Shown here piece by piece: positions 44,935 through 54,395 of a DNA stretch of 64,000 nucleotides (position 1 is the first letter of the stretch; each line of letters begins with the position of its first letter). The stretch is from Rhyzopertha dominica (lineage: Eukaryota; Arthropoda; Insecta; Coleoptera; Bostrichidae). A program made the position numbers and the translations under genes. The stretch spans positions 25,664,286 through 25,728,285 of the forward strand of contig QCXZ01000064.1 of assembly GCA_025024175.1 (NCBI GenBank). The letters run 5' to 3'. Under the pieces are notes generated by a model. The model searched no databases. It saw only the letters and a program-made list of their open reading frames with translations, and had not been told where the DNA came from.

Positions 44935-46588
44935 ATGAATCTAAGACGTGTGTTTGTGTCGTGCGTTCTCGTTGCTCTGTTACTATTACAACACAGCGAA
45001 AGTAGAAGATTTGGTGGTTTTGGTAGAGGCAGGTTTTATGGAGGAGGTAGACGATCTGGCTGGGATGCATGGTTCTCTGGTAAATCAAAATCGTCTGTCA
45101 CTCATCATTCAAGCTACACACCACCGAAAGACTATAAGCCCAGCCCACCACCAGCACCTAAAAATTTACCCGATTGGGAAAAAATCTACGACATCGTAAA
45201 TAAGTATAAACAAAGTGCGCCTATTGCTAAACCTGCACATCAGAATTATAGACATAGCGCCCCGTCCGCAGAAACAAACAAAATGCCAAACCGATAGGAT
45301 GTGTTTCGCAATTAGATGGTCATGCTCATGCAGCGAACGTGCAGCCAGTTGGCAGCTCTACTAATAATAATAATGACAAGTCTCGTTCTTCTGAACTTGT
45401 GATACCTGGTACCTCTACAAGAATAGCGAGCGTAAGTTTATTTAGGATCTACCAAGCGAACTTGCCAGCAAGTGGAGGAAGTAACAGTGCTTACTCTCGT
45501 CTTACTAGATTTGTGAATCCAGGCAGATCTGCAATCTTATGTACTAATAGAAATTCCAAGGTAAACTTAAACGTTCACCAAACCAATGGAATCAATACAA
45601 ACTCCCGTCCCAATGGATTTTTTGCTCCCGGCACCAGCACTAGTTTGGAAACATCCCACGAAACCAGTTCGCCTACACCAATTACTCAGACTAACGTCAA
45701 ACCAAGTGGACCCGTTTCCAAGCGGTGGTTACCCTCAGCAACAATATACAGGGAACGCTTATCCAAATTCCCATGGATATAACTACTGCTATGGTCACGC
45801 TCACTCTGGACATTACCAGTCTAACGGTTACCTTCACACCATTACCGCCCTGTCACTTACATAAACAATTATGGCGCATATACCCCAGGTTTTACAGGTC
45901 TTACTATTACAGTTCTAGTGACTTCGAAAGTGGGGTGTTAGATTTCTTCCTTAAATACACTGTGGGGCGTATTGGAAGCCCAAGCTATTACCACGATCAC
46001 AATTCGCACAGCAGTCCCCATTTTGATCATTACACTGTCCATCATTATTACCACAATAAAGAATCAGTTCCAAAGGAGGTTGCGGTGATTCCTAATACTG
46101 TGGTACCCTGCCTGGGCAATTATTCAGTGCTGTGTTCTACCCACACTACCGCCCTTTGTTTCGCCAATGGCACCATAATGTGTGTGCCCAAGGCTCAAGA
46201 AACTGTTCCTTGCCAAAACAATCCGGGGGCATACATTATCAAAACAGAGGTGCCATGCTTCAACAAGACACAACCGGGATGCGAGAATAAGAACGCTACG
46301 GGTATAAACGTATCCTGTTTATAGAACGCTACGCTCTTTGGTAATATCAACTACGTCAATAATTCTATTGTGCTAAATAAGCCGATTAACGTGACTTCTG
46401 TTTCTGGAACTGTGACTCCGTTAAACCAGACTGTCGGTGGCGATAATCCGATAAAAGTGCCGAATCTGTTTTGTGTGTCGGTAATAGTTCATCCAACACC
46501 TGCTAAGAAGACGACGACATGTGCGCTTTACGAAAGAACGAAGGGTGACATTCTTTACTTTATTAACAAAGCCTGGGGTATATCCTGA
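44935..46588 (+). pseudogene. Frameshifted copy of the secreted-protein gene
   Basis: The copy keeps the start and signal peptide (MNLRRVFVSCVLVALLLLQ) and aligns with the intact gene to its last residues (FINKAWGIS). An insertion near 45275 and a two-base deletion near 45710 shift the frame. A further deletion of about 28 bases near 45832 removes part of the Tyr/His-rich region. A stop at 46321-46323 replaces Ser in the Cys-rich domain, and one Cys position (YCIK) is Ile. The copy shares about 130 bases of upstream and 230 bases of downstream sequence with the intact gene, so it arose by genomic duplication. Confidence 0.9.
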
Positions 46589-46810
46589 ATTGTATGTGTG
46601 GTATAAACTGTACACGTCTGTGAAAGGAGACTATCTTAGAGTTTTCTTTTTTTAATACGATAAGCAGTGCACACGATTAAATAACATGAGTTAGATAAGC
46701 ATGGTTTTATTAACATCTGAACTGCTGTTTATGACTGCGGTATTGATATCACATTTCTTCAGATTATTGTTTTGCTTCGTTATACTCGGAGATTAAATGC
46801 GCAGATGATT

Positions 46811-47205
46811 ATTTATGTTTTTGTAATTTCTTGGACTTTGATAGAAATTCTTTGTTGACATATTTCTTTACCATTTAGTTAAGTGCTGCTAGTCATTCAA
46901 GCTAATACAAGATTTATGATATTGATAAGACAGTATGCAATCAAAGAAACAATAAAAGTGTTCATCATGTGTAAAACAAAAATGAGGTTAAAATAAAGAA
47001 AATAGCAATTGTCCACTTCCTAGGGAATATATTAAGAATTACAGAATTAAATACACTTGTTTTGGAGGTATTAGACGTCCATCCTTAGCGTCCCCAGTTT
47101 GCATTACAGGAAACTATAAGAAAAAATGTTACACTACTGTCCACACAGGAAACTTGTGCCTGCCTCAAAATATTGCAAAAATTTAAAAATCTGTCCGCTA
47201 ATAAT
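46811..47205. other. No supported gene
   Basis: This is AT-rich sequence after the duplicated 3' flank. It may include a decayed extension of the BEL integrase relic that follows, but no motif is readable. Confidence 0.35.
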
Positions 47206-47209
47206 AAAT

Positions 47210-47556
47210 ATACCTGATGTTCCACTGAGGAAATGATTAGGTGTTAAGCTTTCATTATCTCCATTGTCTAGCGACACATGTATAAGTGTCTGCTATTTAT
47301 TATGCGCTCTGCTTTCAATAGTGCACTGCGTAGAACCTCTGGCCTGCTCTTTTAAAATTGTCTTTAGAACTGTTTTTACAGCACCATATATGTCGAGCTG
47401 CTGGAGATATAAGCTTCCATTTCATATCCTGTTTAAGCCATTCTTTTCAAACTTTCTCACTATCCGTTTATTTGATGACATTATTCTATTCCTTATCAGA
47501 TGCTCTTAGATTTGTTCCATTATCATTTCAAATACATTTGGGTTACCCTCTTCTAC
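47210..47556 (-). pseudogene. Older BEL/Pao integrase relic, left part
   Basis: Minus-strand reading gives NDNGTNLRASDKE (the second catalytic Asp region), WKLISPAARH, VKTVLKTILKEQA and ESLTPNHFLSGTSG, the order of a BEL/Pao integrase. Stops replace several codons. It belongs to a different BEL lineage from the element at 2129-7884. The gypsy element at 47561 inserted within it, and the upstream residues are found beyond that element at 58575. Confidence 0.8.
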
Positions 47557-47560
47557 ATGC

Positions 47561-49167
47561 TGTGACGCCTTTTTCGTTGTAAGCGGATTGGGCCTGCGTG
47601 CCGGAGCGTGGTCGGTCGGACTGTTGCGTAATATGGTGTGGTTATGACGTCGGAGCTCTTCTTCACGGCTCGACGTCGGGACGGTCTTCTCGGGCGCCAG
47701 TTTTTTATTATCCTGAGGTATGCTCCTCAGACCACTACACACGATCCCTCTTACGTGTGCAGACCAGGGTAGCTGCAGTGAAGATCGGCCTTCCAGGGAA
47801 CGACTCGAGGGTGGATGCCGTCAGCTGTAAAAGATGTTAGCGGGGTGCGGGAGGCACAAACAGAAAAACCAGCCAGGACCTATTAACACAATTTTATTTT
47901 GGTTAAAGCAATTATACAAGCAATAATGAACTCCTATTCTAAGTTATGCAACGGCCCCCCCATGCATAGCCCAGCCAAGCTAAACTACGGTTGCGGTTAT
48001 AATACAAAACGGTGCGGCAATAATGATGCAACTAGCGGTATGCAAGCGGTACAAGCGATAACAAGACTAATTGAGCGTGCTAATGTCTGGTGACGCCGGT
48101 GGGTGAGCGTTTATCAAGCCGGAAGGATTGGATTACGGGGCACATGCAAGGAACGGTGCAAGTAGCGGTTACGTAATCGTCGGTTGCGTAATTAAGCTGT
48201 TCACCGGGCACGGGCCGCCTACAAAACCTAGCATGCGGCAAACACCCAGCGAACAACCCCTCGCACAGTCAGACAGAATGCGGACCGCCTACAAAACCTA
48301 GCATGCGGCGCACCTTCCGCCAACTGTCGAGGCGTCGGTGTAATAGTCGGTTACGTAAGCTGTTCACCGGGCACGGGCCGCCTACAAAACCTAGCATGCG
48401 GCAAACACCCAGCGAACAACCCCTCGTACAGTCAGACAGATCGCGGACCGCCTACAAAACCTAGCATGCGGCGCACTTTCCGTCAACCGTCGAGGTGTCG
48501 GAGTAATAGTCGGTTACGTAAGCTGTTCACCGGGCACGGGCCGCCTACAAAACCTAGCATGCGGCAAACACCCAGCGAACAACCCCTCGTACAGTCAGAC
48601 AGATCGCGGACCGCCTACAAAACCTAGCATGCGGCGCACTTTCCGTCAACTGTCGAGGCGTCAGTCGATTACGTCACAGTTGGAGCTCAAGAAAGTCGTT
48701 TACCGGGCACGGGCCGCCTACAAAACCTAGCATGCGGCAAACACCCAGAGAACAACTCTCTGCACTGCAAGGGTCGCTTAAGCCGAGATGGACCGCCTAC
48801 AAAACCTAGCATGCGGCGCACCTCTAACCAACGGCCCCCACAGAGAGAGCGACGGTGGATGGCGGTGGGATTTAAAATGATGGGTCGCAAGGAAGGACTG
48901 GGAAGTCACCACAATACATAAGCTTAATCTAAAGCTCACTCACCTGGCTATCCGGCTGGACTGGTCGGTACAGCGGTTCGGTCAGAACTGATCTGAGCCG
49001 CTGCGGAACACGCTTTTCTTAGTTTTCACTGAATTCGTAGAAACAAGAGAGCTGACTAGTGGCGCCAGCATGTGTTGTTCACACGAACTCAGTGAATCGC
49101 GAACTTGAAACAGATATAAAGCCGCGGATTGAAACTTGGCTGAGGCCCGGTTTGTAACTTCGTTACA
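47561..49167 (-). repeat. 3' LTR of the young gypsy element
   Basis: This 1607-bp LTR starts TGTGACGCC and ends TTCGTTACA on the plus strand. It has the same length as the other LTR. The clearest difference seen is one T/G change (48358 against 57761) plus one n. A minus-strand AATAAA lies at 47893-47898. It contains the paired-box tandem array described separately. Confidence 0.95.
48215..48817. repeat. Tandem array of paired 25-bp boxes in the LTR
   Basis: Eight copies of a 25-bp box (CCGCCTACAAAACC...GCATGCGGC) start at 48215, 48285, 48378, 48448, 48541, 48611, 48714 and 48793. The first six show strictly alternating spacings of 70 and 93 bp, a 163-bp unit. The last pair is more diverged. 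Each box begins with GCCGC or ACCGC and ends GCGGC, so it can form a short stem. The same array is in the other LTR at about 57618-58220. It could bind a protein or structure the RNA; this is inference. Confidence 0.9.
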
Positions 49168-49181
49168 TTCTCCTCTTACTT
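49168..49181 (-). other. Polypurine tract of the young gypsy element
   Basis: The minus strand reads AAGTAAGAGGAGAA directly before the 3' LTR, which is the expected position for plus-strand priming. Confidence 0.75.
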
Positions 49182-49349
49182 CGGGGCGCGGAAAAAGTAT
49201 CCGGAAATAAACTTTTATTGTTCTCTAGTATGACAAAATTCAACTTAAAATTATGTTACATTACAAAATAAATAATACATTTCATTCTTAAATAAAAAAA
49301 CTTAAATAATTTCATTTTTTCTTCGGATTATGTCCTTCGGGGTCGGATC

Positions 49350-50189
49350 TCACTTCCTTGGACGTTCATCCTTTCGGGTCCGGCTGCTGGCTGTCCTGGA
49401 GGGCTGCTGCCTTCTTCGGGGTCGGTAGCGCCATTCTACTCGGGGATTACAGGCCTCTCTCACCTTCTCGCCGGCGCACAGGCAATCGCAGGATTGGATG
49501 CCGATCTGCCCACATCGCGAGCAGAAAAGGATCCGGGGGTTTCTGCAGGTATGGCGGAAGTGTCCCTGTTCTCCGCATTGCCAGCACATACCCGGACGTA
49601 CTGGTATGTAACTGGGAGGCGAGCGGCACCGTTCTCCTGGGTAACGGTGAAAGTGCCACCTCGCATGGGCCACCAGCTCCCCAAATGCGTTGACTCGTCC
49701 TATTTCGTGCTGCGGCAACCGGTCGGGAAGTATTGCTGGGTTCGGATGTCCGGTTAGTAGTTCCCCATCATGGGGAACATACCCGCCGATGTATTCAATC
49801 TCGGCGTCAGCGGCGGCGATGGACTCCTCGCTGGATGATGTGACTTTAATTATCTCCGGGCTTGTTGTCCTGGTGCTACGGTCTGCCTCGGTGTCGGCTG
49901 GTCCAGGACTCATCGATTCGGTGTATGTCATCTCGGTATGGATTGGCTCCGGACTGGTCGGTTCGGTATGGGCCATCTCGATACAGGTCGGCTCCGGACT
50001 GGTTATATCGGTGTAGGACATCTCGATGACTCTTGCTGGCGGACTTGAAGAAGCGTTTCCCTCATACGTTGGAATCAAGATTGTCCAAGAGGCCTCGGAT
50101 GATCCTGCGAGGCCCTCGAGTTCTTGTAGAGCCATCTCCATCTCGGTAACTAGGTCGGGTGTTGCCAGTTCCAATGTTGGGTCGTCCAT
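49350..50189 (-). CDS. ORF4: zinc-knuckle protein downstream of pol
   Basis: From the ATG at 50189 it encodes 279 residues. The frame is open upstream, but the ATG sits eight bases after TTTTCTGTTTCAG, an excellent splice acceptor, so I choose this start and infer a spliced mRNA. Residues about 58-105 contain 15-residue imperfect repeats of the form IEM-YT--TSPEP. The middle is acidic. Residues 202-215 are a CCHC knuckle (CWQCGEQGHFRHTC), followed by a second Cys-rich unit (CSRCGQIG), the same pair found at the end of Gag in this element. The tail is Arg-rich. It is probably an accessory nucleic-acid-binding protein. It has no transmembrane segment and is not an envelope. Confidence 0.8.
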   Translation of the reverse strand: MDDPTLELATPDLVTEMEMALQELEGLAGSSEASWTILIPTYEGNASSSPPARVIEMSYTDITSPEPTCIEMAHTEPTSPEPIHTEMTYTESMSPGPADTEADRSTRTTSPEIIKVTSSSEESIAAADAEIEYIGGYVPHDGELLTGHPNPAILPDRLPQHEIGRVNAFGELVAHARWHFHRYPGERCRSPPSYIPVRPGMCWQCGEQGHFRHTCRNPRILFCSRCGQIGIQSCDCLCAGEKVREACNPRVEWRYRPRRRQQPSRTASSRTRKDERPRK

Positions 50190-50368
50190 TGTCTTGCCTG
50201 AAACAGAAAAGATCTGACGGTCGGTGCGGATGTCTCCGGCTTTATAGTTATCCACCGGTAGTGGGGGTCGGTATGGTGGCCGGAGAGTTGCGCGCGCATC
50301 TGAAAATAGAAGGTGGGGAAGGTGGTCGAACTAATACGCAATTCTGGGGTCGGGAANTACCCTTTATT

Positions 50369-51094
50369 TCACATCCGGTACAAGATTACTCGATGATTTT
50401 TTCGTATCCTGTACCGGAAGGCCTTCCCTGGTGGCCATACCGCGGGGAGGAACTCCTGGGCTGCGACTTGTAGGTCGCGCGGCCATTCGCAGAATGGCCG
50501 AGTCTCGTTCTCTACCATTCTGCGAGTTGGCAGACTGTGGGGCGCCGAAGGTGATGTAGCGACTGCGGGTGCGGCGGTGCGTGTTTCTGTTGGCGGGGTG
50601 GGTGTCACGGAGGCGGTCGTCGACATTATCCTGGGCGGCGGTGTTGCGGCGGCGTGTGTGGCGGTGGGTGTTTCCGTTTGCGGGGGTGGCGTCGCGGAGG
50701 CGGTGGTTAACATTGTCCCGGGCGGCGGTGTTGCGGAAACGGATGCGGCAGATGGCGGCGTGGGCAGCGGCGCTGACGAGGGGAATGAGGCGGTGTCTGT
50801 GGCCAGAGTCCTTTTGGTGTTCGTAGGACACTGTCGGGGCCGGGTAAGTTTTCTTATGGTTGCCGTTAGTGCTTCCTCGGAGGTATCCAGACGCCGTTTT
50901 GAACCTTCGAGTTTCTTCTTCCCCTCGCCCGCGGACGAATTTAGATGATGGGGCCCTCCCTCGATAATGGGATGGAGCAGCCCATCTTTTGCCAAAATCT
51001 TCGCGATTCTCCGCCGCTCACCTTCCTTTTCCGGCCGCCTATTTAGAATTTTTTCGGCCGGAGGGTGTGTCAACTTTGTCCTTGGATTTGGCAT
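50369..51094 (-). CDS. ORF3: Pro/Thr/Ala-rich protein after pol
   Basis: From the ATG at 51094 it encodes 241 residues. The ATG follows by one base a strong acceptor, CCGTTCTTCCGTTTAG, whose TAG is also the stop codon of pol. An ATG at 51163 is in the same frame but inside pol and is the less likely start. The first 80 residues are basic (RRPEKEGERRR), followed by a Pro/Thr/Ala-rich part with two 29-residue repeats (ATPPP, TTAS, TET). The C-terminus is mixed and basic. I recognise no family. There is no signal peptide or membrane segment. The likely role is structural or regulatory, by inference only. Confidence 0.7.
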   Translation of the reverse strand: MPNPRTKLTHPPAEKILNRRPEKEGERRRIAKILAKDGLLHPIIEGGPHHLNSSAGEGKKKLEGSKRRLDTSEEALTATIRKLTRPRQCPTNTKRTLATDTASFPSSAPLPTPPSAASVSATPPPGTMLTTASATPPPQTETPTATHAAATPPPRIMSTTASVTPTPPTETRTAAPAVATSPSAPHSLPTRRMVENETRPFCEWPRDLQVAAQEFLPAVWPPGKAFRYRIRKNHRVILYRM

Positions 51095-51095
51095 T

Positions 51096-54000
51096 CTAAA
51101 CGGAAGAACGGTACGGTTTAAGATCATGTACATGAACACGGGGAACAATCTTGCCGCTTGCATCTTTTAAATTGTACACGACCGGTGATATTACGCGGTG
51201 TACCGTATACGGCCCGGAAAATTTTGGCGCTAGCTTGGCGGCAAACCCCTGAGGACCGGAAGAGAGCGGGTGCTCTCGTTTTAATACCTTATCTCCGACA
51301 TGACATCGCCATTCCCTCCGTCTAAGGTTGTAGTGATGGCTCTGCGTGGTAAAGGCGCGTGCCAAGTTTAACCTTACCAGCCGATAGATGTCTTGTAGTT
51401 TATTCAGTCGGTTTCGGTGACTCGTGCGTTGGTCTGCGGTCTCGGTGGGTTCGTTGTCGGCGTTGTCACCTTCGCGGTGCAAACTCCCTGGTAGATCGAA
51501 TTCCCGGCCGTAATTCAGAAAGGCGGGAGAAAAACCGGTGCTTTCATGCTGGACACTGTTTATCGCCATCATCAAGGACGGTAGGTGTTGGTCCCATCTT
51601 CGGTGGTCAGAGTCGCAGAATTGCGCAATCATGGTCTTAAGTGTTCGATTCGCTCTTTCCACTGGATTGTCCTGCGGGGTATACGGTGGAGTGAGTCGGT
51701 GGGTTATGCCGAACTGTTGCAGCAATTGTTTGAAGGTCCGGCTGTCGTACTGCACTCCATTATCGGAGATGACGGTCCTCGGTGTTCCAAAACGGGTAAT
51801 GACTTCTTCAAACAAGGCCTGACTGACGGTGGCGGCGGTCGCTCGGCGGAGAGCCCTCACTTGGATCCACTTTGTAAAACGGTCCTGGAATACGGCCAAA
51901 TAACGGTTTCCCCGTGTGGAGCGGGGTAGAGGTCCTACTAAGTCGGTACTAACGGTTTCCCATGGCAAACGGTTCGGTGTCGGTTGGAGTAGTCCAGGTG
52001 CTTTCTGCTGCGACACTTTGAAGCGCTGGCAGTGTAAACATCCTCGGACATATTTTATGGCATCCCGGAACATTCCTGGCCAGTAGTATCGCTGCGCTAG
52101 TCGGGCTATCGTTTTAGCGATCCCTAAATGTCCGGCGGTCGGTGCGTCGTGGTTTTCTTCTAACACACGGCGTCTAAGGGGTTTTGGTACGCACAGCTTC
52201 CATGGTTCGGAGAGTTCCTCATCCTTCAGCTGATTGTCGAAGAAATGACTGTACAGTCGGTTGTTGATGAGGCGGTAATCCGGGAACTGGTGCGGGCTTT
52301 GCTGAACCTCGGTAATCCGGCGTTTATACCAGGTACAATCGGGTTCTTCTTTGGCGGCGGGTTTTCCCTCGTCTGGTATGTCGGTTATTCCGACCTCGAT
52401 GGCTGGTAGCGGATCTCTCGATAGCGTGTCTGCCACCTTGTTGAGGACTCCCTTACGGTATTTTATATCGAAGTCGTACTGCTGGAGAAAAATACTCCAG
52501 CGGGCTAGTCGGCCGGACGGACTTTTAATGGCGTGGAGCCATTTTAGTGACTGGTGGTCGGAGACTACGGTGAACTTGTACCCCTCTAGATAAGGTCTCA
52601 TTTTCTCGATTCCCCAGACGATAGCGAGACACTCCTTCTCAGTGACGGAATAATTCCTCTCGGCGGGGAGCAGGGTTCGGCTGGCGTACGCTATTACTTT
52701 GTCGCCTTCCTCGGTTGTCTGGGTTAGGGCGGCCCCGATGCCATAGTCGGAGGCATCGGTCTGAAGGGTGAACGGTCGGCTGAAGTCGGGACAGGCCAGG
52801 ACTGGGGCTTCGGTTAGCCTCTGCTTAACACAGTTGAAAGCCTGTTCTTGTGCGTCGGTCCAGTCCCAGTGCTGTTTCTTCCGAAGTAAACGGGTGAGTG
52901 GTGCGACTAGCTGCGAGAAGGACGGGATGAACCTTCGGTACCACGAGGCCACGCCCAGAAATCGTCGTAGGCCTTTGACATTCGTGGGCGGCGGTATGCT
53001 GCGGATTGCTTCGACTTTATCCGGATCGGTCTGGATGCTTCCATCGCTCACGACATGTCCCAGGTACTTTATGGATTTCTTGCAGAAGTGGCACTTCTCG
53101 GGGTTAATCTTCAGATTGGCCGCACGTAGACGTCGAAAAACCTCCCGTNGATGGCGAAGGTGCTCCTCGAAAGTCTTTCCTAGTACGATTATGTCATCCA
53201 GATAGGCGAAGGCGTACGGTTCCATCTCTGGGCCTATTATCGTATCCAGCAGTCTCTGGAACGTGGCCGGAGCGGAGTGGAGGCCGAACGGTAAGACCTT
53301 GAAGTGGAATAAGCCCCTTCCTGCTACGGTGAAAGCGGTAATGGGCTTACTTTCCTTATCTAGCGGGATTTGCCAGTAGCCCTGCTTAAGGTCCAAACTG
53401 GAGACATAACGGGCTTCTCGTAGACGGTCCAAGATGGCGGAGATATACGGCAGCGGATAGGCGTCCTTTTCGGATACTTGGTTGACTTTGCGAAAATCAA
53501 TGCAGAACCTTGGAGTGCCATCCTTCTTCTTCACGATGACAATCGGTGAGCTCCAAGGGCTATTGGACGGCTCGATGATGTTCTCTTCTAGCATCCTATC
53601 CACCTCGGCGTTGATAACCTCCTGCATCTTGGGGTTTTGCGGTCGGTATCGTTGCTTAATCGGAGTCTTGCTGGTTACCCTTATGCGGTGCTGGATCATG
53701 TCGGTGGGTCCCTTCACCTCCTCGAATAACGGTAGTTCTTCGGCGAGGAACGTCTCCAGCTTACGGTGTTCGGACGGTGTTAGCGGGTCGGAGTTCTGGG
53801 TTGAAATGGCGTTGTTTTCGGTGTCGGTGTGGCTATCCTCGTGAAAGGGTCGGAGGGATATGATTCGATTCCGGTGGAATACGAATCCAGACTGGAAATT
53901 CATATGTAGGTTCATGGTCCGTAGTAAATCCATCCCTAGCAAGACCTCGCAGGTCATGCGCGGTAAATGCAAGAATCGGTGTTGTCGGACTTCGTCATCT

Positions 54001-54395
54001 ATCCTTACTTCTGTCTCGTAGGCCTTAGTGATGGGGATCCGTCGCCCGTCGATTACCCTGGCGGACGGATAATTGGCGACTATGCCACGGTTGCCGGCTC
54101 TCTCCAAATGGTGAACAACGGTCGGGCCTATGAAGGACGACACGGATCCTGTATCCACGAGGGCGGTGAACGGTCTTCCCTGAACGTGGAGCCGGATGTA
54201 TGGTCGGTTTCCGGAGGCGGTGTCCACAGGCAGCAGCTCAGGCCTCCGGGCTGGTGTGCTGCCATCTAGTTTTCCGGGCGTCGGCACGTACAGTCCCGGG
54301 ATAGGATTCCACGGCGGCCGCACCTCGAGCAGAACATCACGAACGGGTTCTGGCACTGGCTGCGTGAGTGGCCCGTTCTGCCGCACCTCCAGCAC
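51096..54395 (-). CDS. pol: Pol polyprotein of the young gypsy element
   Basis: This is 1099 residues of open frame, counted from the first codon after an upstream stop rather than from an ATG. It overlaps gag by 130 bases in the -1 frame, so it should be made as Gag-Pol by frameshifting. The protease has DTGS near residue 81. The reverse transcriptase has LDLKQGYWQ near 334 and YLDDIIV at 398. RNase H begins with TDASDYG near 546. Integrase has the HHCC zinc site (His 749 to Cys 789), catalytic Asp 818 and Asp 878 (SDNG) and Glu 913, with a C-terminal HPLSSGPQGF segment. All catalytic residues are present. One n falls at residue 416. Order and motifs are those of Ty3/gypsy. Confidence 0.95.
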   Translation of the reverse strand: MLEVRQNGPLTQPVPEPVRDVLLEVRPPWNPIPGLYVPTPGKLDGSTPARRPELLPVDTASGNRPYIRLHVQGRPFTALVDTGSVSSFIGPTVVHHLERAGNRGIVANYPSARVIDGRRIPITKAYETEVRIDDEVRQHRFLHLPRMTCEVLLGMDLLRTMNLHMNFQSGFVFHRNRIISLRPFHEDSHTDTENNAISTQNSDPLTPSEHRKLETFLAEELPLFEEVKGPTDMIQHRIRVTSKTPIKQRYRPQNPKMQEVINAEVDRMLEENIIEPSNSPWSSPIVIVKKKDGTPRFCIDFRKVNQVSEKDAYPLPYISAILDRLREARYVSSLDLKQGYWQIPLDKESKPITAFTVAGRGLFHFKVLPFGLHSAPATFQRLLDTIIGPEMEPYAFAYLDDIIVLGKTFEEHLRHXREVFRRLRAANLKINPEKCHFCKKSIKYLGHVVSDGSIQTDPDKVEAIRSIPPPTNVKGLRRFLGVASWYRRFIPSFSQLVAPLTRLLRKKQHWDWTDAQEQAFNCVKQRLTEAPVLACPDFSRPFTLQTDASDYGIGAALTQTTEEGDKVIAYASRTLLPAERNYSVTEKECLAIVWGIEKMRPYLEGYKFTVVSDHQSLKWLHAIKSPSGRLARWSIFLQQYDFDIKYRKGVLNKVADTLSRDPLPAIEVGITDIPDEGKPAAKEEPDCTWYKRRITEVQQSPHQFPDYRLINNRLYSHFFDNQLKDEELSEPWKLCVPKPLRRRVLEENHDAPTAGHLGIAKTIARLAQRYYWPGMFRDAIKYVRGCLHCQRFKVSQQKAPGLLQPTPNRLPWETVSTDLVGPLPRSTRGNRYLAVFQDRFTKWIQVRALRRATAATVSQALFEEVITRFGTPRTVISDNGVQYDSRTFKQLLQQFGITHRLTPPYTPQDNPVERANRTLKTMIAQFCDSDHRRWDQHLPSLMMAINSVQHESTGFSPAFLNYGREFDLPGSLHREGDNADNEPTETADQRTSHRNRLNKLQDIYRLVRLNLARAFTTQSHHYNLRRREWRCHVGDKVLKREHPLSSGPQGFAAKLAPKFSGPYTVHRVISPVVYNLKDASGKIVPRVHVHDLKPYRSSV

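Noticed and set aside
47598..48093. Plus-strand ORFs in the LTR, present identically in both LTRs
   Set aside because: They lie antisense within the LTR, have no recognisable domain and are duplicated only because the LTRs are.
48215..48817. Regularly spaced 25-bp repeats that superficially resemble a CRISPR array
   Set aside because: The spacers are themselves repeated (70/93-bp alternation, 163-bp unit), the array lies inside a retrotransposon LTR and occurs in both LTRs, and the DNA is from an animal.
50569..50948. Plus-strand ORFs of 85-123 codons opposite ORF3
   Set aside because: They are antisense shadows of the Pro/Thr/Ala repeats of ORF3, giving Gly/Val/Ala-rich translations with no domain.
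49350..51163. An env gene in the young gypsy element
   Set aside because: ORF3 and ORF4 have no signal peptide, cleavage site or membrane-spanning segment, and ORF4 has zinc knuckles.
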